7,060 nt of DNA from Lautropia sp. SCN 70-15 (GTDB taxonomy: Bacteria > Pseudomonadota > Gammaproteobacteria > Burkholderiales > Burkholderiaceae_E): the NCBI GenBank assembly GCA_001724315.1, contig MEEC01000138.1, forward strand, positions 1 through 7,060, written 5' to 3'. The notes under the pieces were generated by a model. That model searched no databases. It was not told the origin of the DNA and saw only the letters and a program-made list of their open reading frames with translations. The position numbers and the translations under genes are program-made. Shown piece after piece: positions 1 to 4,365 of the stretch (its first letter is position 1; the number at the start of each line of letters is the position of its first letter).

Positions 1-165
1 GGCCCGGACGGCCGCGACACGGATCGTTCCGCGATCGCCGCGGCCCTCGAGCGGGCCGGCTGGAACGTGTCGGTGGCCGCGCGCAGCCTCGGGGTGTCGC
101 GCGCGACGCTGCACCGCCGGATCCGCGAACACCGCCTGGAGCGCCCGGGAACCGTCGGGCGCTGA
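1..165 (+). CDS. Fis-type HTH regulator, C-terminal end (partial; probable sigma-54-dependent activator)
   Basis: Only the last 54 codons are inside the window; the stop is the TGA at 163-165. The visible protein is a Fis-family helix-turn-helix: an 'AIAAALERAGWNVSVAARSLGVSR' helix region followed by 'ATLHRRIREHRL' (split here), the layout found at the C-terminus of bacterial enhancer-binding proteins such as AcoR. The conserved core is the Gly-Trp-Asn of the first helix, the Ala-Ala-Arg-x-Leu-Gly turn and the Ser-Arg-x-Thr-Leu recognition helix. The AAA+ sigma-54-interacting domain and the sensor domain would lie left of the window and are not seen. The link to sigma-54 control is strongly supported by context: a near-perfect -24/-12 promoter, an IHF site and paired inverted repeats lie directly downstream. 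It probably activates the flavin reductase/LLM operon. No clear terminator follows the stop. Confidence 0.85.
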   Translation, partial: GPDGRDTDRSAIAAALERAGWNVSVAARSLGVSRATLHRRIREHRLERPGTVGR

Positions 166-195
166 GGCGGCCAACCGGGCGCCCTGGGCGGCGAG

Positions 196-211
196 TGTCG
201 CGCGTGCGACA
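196..211. promoter_or_regulatory. Inverted repeat, probable enhancer (UAS) site 1
   Basis: The 16-bp sequence TGTCGCGCGTGCGACA pairs at 7 of 8 positions (arms TGTCGC/GCGACA; only 202/205 mismatch). Its centre is about 109 bp upstream of the predicted sigma-54 start at 313, the usual range for an enhancer-binding protein. It lies between the Fis-type regulator and the operon. No T-run follows, so it does not look like a terminator. The match to a particular regulator is inference. Confidence 0.6.
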
Positions 212-217
212 GGCCCG

Positions 218-243
218 TGTCTCAGGACGCCGGGCCTGCGACA
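218..243. promoter_or_regulatory. Inverted repeat, probable enhancer (UAS) site 2
   Basis: Arms TGTCTCAGG (218-226) and CCTGCGACA (235-243) pair at 8 of 9 positions around an 8-bp centre. The outer half-sites repeat the TGTC/GACA ends of site 1, but the half-site spacing is wider. Its centre is about 82 bp upstream of the predicted start at 313 and 27 bp from the centre of site 1. Two tandem operator-like sites are typical for activators of this class. The pairing of half-sites could also be read as 206-211 with 218-223 (GCGACA/TGTCTC). Confidence 0.45.
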
Positions 244-255
244 GCTGGCGTCCCG

Positions 256-268
256 CAAGGCCTTGATT
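256..268 (-). promoter_or_regulatory. Integration host factor (IHF) binding site
   Basis: Read on the minus strand, the sequence is AATCAAGGCCTTG. This matches every defined position of the IHF consensus WATCAANNNNTTR. The site is centred near -51, between the putative enhancer repeats and the -24/-12 promoter, where IHF commonly bends DNA to bring a sigma-54 activator to the polymerase. It also lies in one of the few AT-containing stretches of an otherwise GC-rich spacer. Confidence 0.7.
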
Positions 269-285
269 CCAATGAGGTGACTACG

Positions 286-302
286 CTGGCACGGTGATTG
301 CG
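286..302 (+). promoter_or_regulatory. Sigma-54 (RpoN) -24/-12 promoter
   Basis: CTGGCACG (286-293), then GTGA, then TTGC (298-301) matches the sigma-54 consensus YTGGCACG-N4-TTGCW except for the last position (G302). The invariant GG (288-289) and GC (300-301) are separated by exactly 10 nt. With C301 at -12, transcription should start near 313, giving a leader of about 45 nt before the ATG at 358. The promoter covers the in-frame TTG at 298, which excludes that codon as a start for the flavin reductase. Confidence 0.88.
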
Positions 303-315
303 TTTGTCCTCGTGT

Positions 316-348
316 CGTCGCAAGTACGGCGACGCAACGAGAAGGAGA
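316..348 (+). promoter_or_regulatory. Leader hairpin and ribosome binding site of the flavin reductase
   Basis: CGTCGC (316-321) and GCGACG (329-334) form a perfect 6-bp stem with a 7-nt loop at the very 5' end of the predicted transcript. A strong Shine-Dalgarno sequence, AAGGAGA (342-348), lies 9 nt before the ATG at 358 and fixes that start. A 5'-terminal hairpin can protect an mRNA from decay; that role is inference. Confidence 0.5.
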
Positions 349-357
349 CACGATCAC

Positions 358-894
358 ATGTCCGGATGCTCCGCAGCGGCAATCGAACTCGCGCCGACAA
401 GGGCCGCTCCCGCGCAGGGCGACCTCACGCTCGCGCGGACCTTCAAGACGGCGATGCGCCGCGTCGCTTCGACGGTGATGCTGGTCACGACGGTCGACGA
501 GCAAGGCGCCCCCCACGGCATGGCCGCCTCGTCGGTCATCTCGGTGTCGATGGAACCGCCGTCGATGCTGGTGGCGGTCAACCGTGACGCCAGCATGCAT
601 CCGGTGCTCGCGCGGACTCGCCGCTATTGCGTGAACGTTCTCGGCGGCGGCCAACTGGATCTGCTCGCGCCCTTCTCCCAGTCCAGCCTGCGCGGACAGC
701 GCTTCGCCTCGGGCGACTGGCGGCGCGGCATCGACGGCCTTCCTTTCCTCGACAGCGCGCCGGCCGCGATCTTCTGCGAGGCCGACCAGCTGATCGACTA
801 CGGCACGCACACGCTGTGCCTGGGACGCGTGATCGACGTGGCCTTCGGCAGCGAGCCGCAACCGCTGGTCTGGCTCGACGGCGCCGCGCGCTGA
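358..894 (+). CDS. Flavin reductase (HpaC/RutF-like, FMN-binding split-barrel)
   Basis: This 178-aa protein is of the NAD(P)H:flavin reductase family that supplies reduced FMN or FAD to a partner monooxygenase in the cytoplasm. After a variable N-terminus (1-23), residues 24-76 show the family start: LARTFKTAMRRVASTVMLVT, then a Gly-rich strand turn, then GMAASSVISVSMEPPSMLVA with the Pro-Pro of the flavin-binding region. Residues 89-101 hold the 'RYCVNVLGGGQLDLL' helix region. Residues 148-157 (YGTHTLCLGR) correspond to the GDH motif near the nicotinamide site, with Thr in place of the usual Asp and His151 kept. The chain ends soon after PLVWLDG, a little early for the family. The ATG at 358 is chosen because of the strong RBS and because the upstream TTG at 298 lies inside the promoter. 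It is the first gene of the sigma-54 operon, 68 bp before the LLM oxygenase, which is the obvious partner. The flavin and NADH/NADPH preference cannot be read from the sequence. Confidence 0.9.
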   Translation: MSGCSAAAIELAPTRAAPAQGDLTLARTFKTAMRRVASTVMLVTTVDEQGAPHGMAASSVISVSMEPPSMLVAVNRDASMHPVLARTRRYCVNVLGGGQLDLLAPFSQSSLRGQRFASGDWRRGIDGLPFLDSAPAAIFCEADQLIDYGTHTLCLGRVIDVAFGSEPQPLVWLDGAAR

Positions 895-932
895 TTTCCT
901 TTCGCGACCTCTTCGAATTCTTCACGACCCCC

Positions 933-956
933 GTCGCATCGCGACAACCCAGGAGA
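933..956 (+). promoter_or_regulatory. Intergenic hairpin and ribosome binding site of the LLM oxygenase
   Basis: GTCGC (933-937) and GCGAC (941-945) form a perfect 5-bp stem with loop ATC. Five nt later comes AGGAGA (951-956), 6 nt before the ATG at 963, which fixes that start. The arrangement (GTCGC hairpin, AAC, then AGGAGA) resembles the leader of the flavin reductase at 316-348. No terminator or promoter is seen in the 68-bp gap, so the two genes are read as one operon. Confidence 0.45.
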
Positions 957-962
957 CTCACC

Positions 963-2075
963 ATGAAGCTCGGCCTATTCGGCATGCCCCTGCACCCGCC
1001 CCACAGATCGTTCGGCGAAACGTATTCCGAGGACGCGGATCGCGTGATCCACGCCGACGAACTGGGCTTCGATGAGGTCTGGATCGGCGAGCACATGTCC
1101 TGCACGACCGAGCCGATCAGTTCCCCGATGATGTTCATGGCCTCGCTGCTGCGCCAGACCAAGCGGGTGAAGTTCGGCACCGGCGTCATCGCGCTGCCCA
1201 ACCACCACCCGGCGGTGGTGGCCGCCGAAGTCGCGCAGTTCGACCACCTGAGCAAGGGTCGCCTGCTGTTCGGCATCGGCCCGGGCGGCCTGGCCAGCGA
1301 CATGGAGCTGTTCGGCGTGCTCGATGGCGCCTACCGCAACGAGCGGATGATGGAGTCGATCGACACGATCCTGAAGATCTGGTCGCAGGACCCGCCCTAC
1401 GACATCCAGGGCAAGCACTGGCACGTCAAGCTGACCGACAACATCATCCCGGAGCTCGGCGTCGGGTACATGCCCAAGCCGCTTCAGCAACCGCATCCGC
1501 CGATCTCGATGACAGCCATGTCGCCGTTCTCGGACAGCGTGAAGACCGCCGCCCTGCGCGGCTGGGGCGCCATGAGCGCGAACTTCTGCCCCGAGTACGT
1601 GATCGCCAGCCACTGGAAGAAGTTCGTGGAAGGCTCCGAGGCCGCGGGCCGCAAGCCCGACGGCGCGCAGTGGCGGGTGGCGCGCAACATCGTGATCGCC
1701 GGCAGCGACCAGGAGGCGCTCGACCGCGTGATGGACCGCAAGGGCAGCAACTACTACTACTTCGACTACCTGTGGCAGGTGCTCGAGCGCGCCAACTACA
1801 CCGCGGTGATGAAGGACGACCCGAAGGCCAGCGACGACTCGGTGACGGTCGAGCAGCTGATCGACAGCATGGTGATCTACGGCTCGTCGAAGACCGTGAC
1901 CGAGAAGCTGCTGGCCTTCCGCGAGCGCACCGGCCCCTTCGGCGGCCTGCTGATGGCCTCGATGGACGCCGAAGGGGTCAACCGCGAGCGCGAGTGGGAG
2001 TCGATGCGGCGCCTGGCCACCGAGGTGATGCCGACGATTCGCCAGGCGCTCGGCAGCGAGCGCAAGGCGGCCTGA
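963..2075 (+). CDS. LLM-class flavin-dependent monooxygenase (limonene monooxygenase/luciferase-like)
   Basis: This 370-aa TIM-barrel protein belongs to the bacterial luciferase-like monooxygenase family. Such enzymes use reduced flavin from a separate reductase plus O2 to oxidise a small organic substrate. The N-terminus MKLGLFGMPLHPP with the ETYSEDADRVIHADELGFDEVWIGEH segment (19-44) resembles the LimB-like branch; length is close to the limonene 1,2-monooxygenase class (about 390 aa). Visible family landmarks are GEH with His44, at the position of the catalytic His of luciferase alpha; NHHP (80-83); and GRLLFGIGPGG (99-109), the phosphate/flavin-binding strand-loop. The C-terminal third holds an aromatic cluster (NYYYFDYLW, 263-271) that probably lies in the variable insertion shaping the active-site mouth. 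It is the second gene of the sigma-54 operon and its partner is the flavin reductase. The substrate (terpene, alkane/ketone, sulfonate or other) is not determinable here. An alternative is a flavin-dependent oxidoreductase with no oxygenase activity. Confidence 0.9.
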   Translation: MKLGLFGMPLHPPHRSFGETYSEDADRVIHADELGFDEVWIGEHMSCTTEPISSPMMFMASLLRQTKRVKFGTGVIALPNHHPAVVAAEVAQFDHLSKGRLLFGIGPGGLASDMELFGVLDGAYRNERMMESIDTILKIWSQDPPYDIQGKHWHVKLTDNIIPELGVGYMPKPLQQPHPPISMTAMSPFSDSVKTAALRGWGAMSANFCPEYVIASHWKKFVEGSEAAGRKPDGAQWRVARNIVIAGSDQEALDRVMDRKGSNYYYFDYLWQVLERANYTAVMKDDPKASDDSVTVEQLIDSMVIYGSSKTVTEKLLAFRERTGPFGGLLMASMDAEGVNREREWESMRRLATEVMPTIRQALGSERKAA

Positions 2076-2086
2076 TCGAGGGGCGA

Positions 2087-2132
2087 CGCCGCCGGCACCC
2101 GCTGCCGGTGGCGGCACGCCTGCCCCCCTTTT
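2087..2132 (+). terminator. GC-rich stem-loop after the LLM operon, possible weak terminator
   Basis: Positions 2087-2097 pair with 2103-2113 in an 11-bp stem (one G-U at 2091/2109) around a 5-nt loop, starting 11 bp after the LLM stop. The T-run (TTTT, 2129-2132) is about 15 nt beyond the stem, so it is not a textbook intrinsic terminator. It may mark the 3' end of the operon by blocking exonucleases or may work with Rho. Confidence 0.45.
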
Positions 2133-2161
2133 CAGGGAGAGTGCGCGCGCGCGTTCGGCGC

Positions 2162-2169
2162 TATAGAAT
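2162..2169 (+). promoter_or_regulatory. Possible sigma-70 -10 element for the GGDEF gene
   Basis: TATAGAAT gives a good -10 (TAGAAT at 2164-2169, or TATAGA at 2162-2167) in an AT-rich island right after a GC-alternating tract. No recognisable -35 box lies 16-18 bp upstream (GC-only sequence at 2141-2147). The predicted start would be near 2176, within or after CCTTAAGG (2172-2179). It is weak as a promoter call, but it is the only plausible one in this 153-bp gap. Confidence 0.35.
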
Positions 2170-2185
2170 TCCCTTAAGGCATTTC

Positions 2186-2222
2186 GGAGGGACGCCTCCT
2201 CCCCCATTAATGCCGCGAGGAG
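2186..2222 (+). promoter_or_regulatory. Leader of GGDEF gene with RBS and two exclusive hairpins
   Basis: The Shine-Dalgarno sequence AGGAG (2218-2222) lies 6 nt before the ATG at 2229. Upstream, GGAGG (2186-2190) can pair with CCTCC (2195-2199) around GACG. The same pyrimidine stretch can instead pair with the RBS: CTCCTC (2196-2201) with GAGGAG (2217-2222), a 6-bp stem that would hide it. The two folds exclude each other. Regulatory use is inference. Confidence 0.35.
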
Positions 2223-2228
2223 CGCAAG

Positions 2229-3326
2229 ATGAACGCGCCAGAGCTGCATCACGCAAGGCCGGTCAAACCGGGTACCTCGGCTGGGGAAACGATCCCCGGC
2301 GAGCGTTCCCCCTGCGCCCGGCACCTGCGCCTGCTCGCCGAGTTCAGCCATGCCCTCCAGTCTGCCGCCACGCTGGCCGAGGCCTTGCAGCGCTTCGACG
2401 AACACCTGCCGCGCCTGTTTCACACCATCGGTGGCGCGATATACCTGTTCGGCTCCGGCTCGTCGCTGCGGCGGGGGTGCGCCTGGGGCCGCGCCCCCCT
2501 GCCGCCGGCGTCCTCCGGAGCGGCGCTCCAGGCCCTGCGTGCCAGCGACGACCCGGGCCAAAAGCGCCGCGGTTCGGTCTGGTTGCCGCTCCAGGTGAAC
2601 GGCCAGGTCGAGGGCTTGCTCGGGCTCGCCTGCGCCGCCGCGGAGGCCGACGCGCTGATGCGCAGCGCCTACACCGCGGCAACCGTCGAGCAGATCGCCC
2701 TCGTGATCGGCAACATGAAGTCGCGCGATGCCCTGCGCGAGCAGTCGATCCGCGACCCGCTCACCGGCCTCTACAACCGGCGCTACCTGGAAGAGTCGCT
2801 GCAGCGCGAGCTGCTGCGCGCGGTGCGCCTGACCCGCCGCAGGGTCGGCCTCGCGGTCCTGATGATCGACGTGGACCACTTCAAGCGCTTCAACGACGAG
2901 CACGGCCACGAGGCCGGCGACATCGTGCTCGCGGCCATCGGCTCGCGCCTGCGCCGGGTGGTCCGCGCGAGCGACATCGCCAGCCGCTTCGGCGGCGAGG
3001 AGTTCGTCGTCGTGCTGCCCGAGGTCACGCCGGCCCGTGTCCTGGTGCGGGCCGAGCAGGTGCGCTCGGCGATCGAGGCGCTTCGGCTGGTCCACCACGG
3101 CGAGCCGCTGCCGCCGGTCACGGTGTCGGTCGGCGCGGCGATGTATCCGCACCATGGCGACTCGGTCGAGTCCTTGCTGCGGGCCGCCGACCATGCCCTG
3201 TACGGGGCCAAGCGCGACGGGCGGAACCAGGTCCGCTGCGTGACCGCCGAGGAGCTCCACGACGCGGGTTCGCGCCTGGCGGCAGCCGCCGAGTCCGCTG
3301 CGCGAGCGCATTCCGGGAGCGCCTGA
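2229..3326 (+). CDS. GAF-GGDEF diguanylate cyclase
   Basis: This 365-aa cytoplasmic protein has no membrane segment. It makes cyclic di-GMP from two GTP. The N-terminal part (about 32-165) looks like a GAF-type sensory domain: a long first helix (LRLLAEFSHALQSAATLAEAL), the core strand GAIYLF, a WLPLQVNGQVEGLLGLAC strand pair, then a helix (TAATVEQIALVIGNM) that runs as a coiled linker into the cyclase. The GGDEF domain (about 175-340) starts with RDPLTGLYNRRYL (175-187), contains DVDHFKRFND with the metal-binding Asp, and has an intact active site GGEEF at 255-259. An RASD I-site (246-249) lies five residues before GGEEF, the standard position for product inhibition. Near the end, YGAKRDGRNQV is the usual family close. 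So it is predicted to be an active enzyme with feedback inhibition. The GAF ligand is unknown. No EAL domain, HD-GYP domain or receiver partner is adjacent, so it looks like a stand-alone gene. Confidence 0.95.
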   Translation: MNAPELHHARPVKPGTSAGETIPGERSPCARHLRLLAEFSHALQSAATLAEALQRFDEHLPRLFHTIGGAIYLFGSGSSLRRGCAWGRAPLPPASSGAALQALRASDDPGQKRRGSVWLPLQVNGQVEGLLGLACAAAEADALMRSAYTAATVEQIALVIGNMKSRDALREQSIRDPLTGLYNRRYLEESLQRELLRAVRLTRRRVGLAVLMIDVDHFKRFNDEHGHEAGDIVLAAIGSRLRRVVRASDIASRFGGEEFVVVLPEVTPARVLVRAEQVRSAIEALRLVHHGEPLPPVTVSVGAAMYPHHGDSVESLLRAADHALYGAKRDGRNQVRCVTAEELHDAGSRLAAAAESAARAHSGSA

Positions 3327-3344
3327 AACCACCGCCGCGGCCGA

Positions 3345-3366
3345 TCGGGATCGCGTACGATCCCGA
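3345..3366. promoter_or_regulatory. 9-bp-arm palindrome overlapping a -10-like box just before the dehydratase start
   Basis: TCGGGATCG (3345-3353) and CGATCCCGA (3358-3366) are perfect inverted arms around CGTA. The right arm starts inside TACGAT (3356-3361), a -10-like hexamer 8 nt before the ATG at 3370. The palindrome ends 3 nt before that ATG. There is no purine-rich Shine-Dalgarno sequence. This fits either a leaderless promoter with an operator over its -10, or an RNA hairpin at the start. No good -35 was found. Confidence 0.45.
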
Positions 3367-3369
3367 CTC

Positions 3370-4365
3370 ATGAGCGATTCCCTTCCCGCCGCTGCCGAAA
3401 CCCCGCCGGCCCTGCCCGGCTTCGCCGATGTCCGGCTCGCCGCCAGCCGCCTGGCCGGCGTCGCGCATCGCACGCCGGTGCTGCGCTCGGCCACTGCCGA
3501 CGCGATCACCGGCGCGCAGCTGTTCTTCAAGTGCGAGAACCTGCAGCGGATGGGCGCCTTCAAGTTCCGGGGCGCCTACAACGCGATCGCCGCGCTCGAC
3601 GACATCGGCCGGCGTGCCGGCGTGCTGGCCTTCTCGTCGGGCAACCACGCGCAAGCGATCGCGCTGGCCGCGCGCCTGCTCGGGGTCAAGGCCACGATCG
3701 TCATGCCGGCCGATGCGCCGGCTGCCAAGCTCGCGGCCACCCGCGGCTACGGCGGCGAGGTCGTCACCTACGATCGCTTCACCGAGGACCGCGAGGCGAT
3801 CTCGAATCGGCTCGCCGCCGAGCGCGGGCTCACGCTGATCCCTCCCTACGATCACGCCGAGGTGATCGCGGGCCAGGGCACGGCCGCGATGGAGCTCCTC
3901 GAGGAAGCCGGGCCGCTCGACGCGCTGTTCGTCTGCCTGGGCGGAGGCGGCCTGCTGTCGGGCAGCCTGCTGGCCGCCTCGGCCATGGCGCCCGCCTGCG
4001 CGGTCTTCGGCGTGGAGCCCGAGGCCGGCGACGATGCCCGGCAGTCGCTGCGCGCCGGACGGATCGTCACGATCCCGGTGCCGAAGACGATCGCCGACGG
4101 CGCGATGACCACGCACCTCGGGCAACTGACCTTCCCGATCATCCGCGACCATGTCCGCGACATTCTCACGGTATCCGACGCCAGGCTCGTCGAACAGATG
4201 CGCTTCTTCGCCGAACGCATGAAGATCGTCGTCGAACCCACCGGTTGCCTGGCCGCTGCCGCGGCCTTCGACGCGGCGCCGGCCTGGCAGGGCAAGCGGG
4301 TCGGCGTGATCGTGAGCGGCGGGAACGTGGACCTGGCGGCCTACGCGCGCTTCCTGGCTGGCTGA
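3370..4365 (+). CDS. PLP-dependent threonine/serine dehydratase family (serine racemase-like, single domain)
   Basis: This 331-aa fold-type II PLP enzyme is expected to deaminate threonine or serine (to 2-oxobutyrate or pyruvate plus ammonia), a hydroxylated aspartate, or to racemise serine. The PLP lysine is Lys65 in GAFKFRGAYNA. SSGNHAQ (89-95) is the cofactor/substrate loop. GGGGLLSG (191-198) is the PLP phosphate-binding loop. VEPTG (288-292) and SGGN (316-319) close the site. There is no C-terminal ACT domain, so it is the short catabolic type, not the feedback-regulated biosynthetic IlvA. GVEPEAGDDARQS (214-226) keeps the acidic spacing (Glu216, Asp222) of the divalent cation site seen in serine racemase and related enzymes. 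The ATG at 3370 is supported by the conserved N-terminus but has no Shine-Dalgarno. It starts 43 bp after the GGDEF gene and its 3' end overlaps the convergent TRAP permease gene by 25 bp. The exact substrate is uncertain. Confidence 0.9.
   Translation: MSDSLPAAAETPPALPGFADVRLAASRLAGVAHRTPVLRSATADAITGAQLFFKCENLQRMGAFKFRGAYNAIAALDDIGRRAGVLAFSSGNHAQAIALAARLLGVKATIVMPADAPAAKLAATRGYGGEVVTYDRFTEDREAISNRLAAERGLTLIPPYDHAEVIAGQGTAAMELLEEAGPLDALFVCLGGGGLLSGSLLAASAMAPACAVFGVEPEAGDDARQSLRAGRIVTIPVPKTIADGAMTTHLGQLTFPIIRDHVRDILTVSDARLVEQMRFFAERMKIVVEPTGCLAAAAAFDAAPAWQGKRVGVIVSGGNVDLAAYARFLAG

Noticed and set aside
196..211. First inverted repeat as terminator of the regulator gene
   Set aside because: No T-run follows on the plus strand, the stem is short, and the position and half-site repetition fit an enhancer site better.
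298..357. N-terminal extension of the flavin reductase from a TTG at 298
   Set aside because: The TTG is the -12 element of the sigma-54 promoter and lies upstream of the predicted transcript start; the ATG at 358 has a strong RBS.
627..962. Upstream in-frame extension of the LLM gene overlapping the flavin reductase
   Set aside because: The added 112 residues are a shadow of the flavin reductase frame. The family N-terminus (MKLGLFGMP) begins at 963, with AGGAGA 6 nt before it.
2141..2154. Alternating GC tract as a Z-DNA or repeat element
   Set aside because: Only 14 bp, and such runs are common in DNA this GC-rich; kept only as context for the promoter region.
975..3563. 862-codon open frame on the minus strand opposite the LLM and GGDEF genes
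   Set aside because: It covers two well-supported plus-strand genes. Its translation is rich in His, Arg, Gly and Ala with no domain motif, the usual antisense shadow in high-GC DNA.
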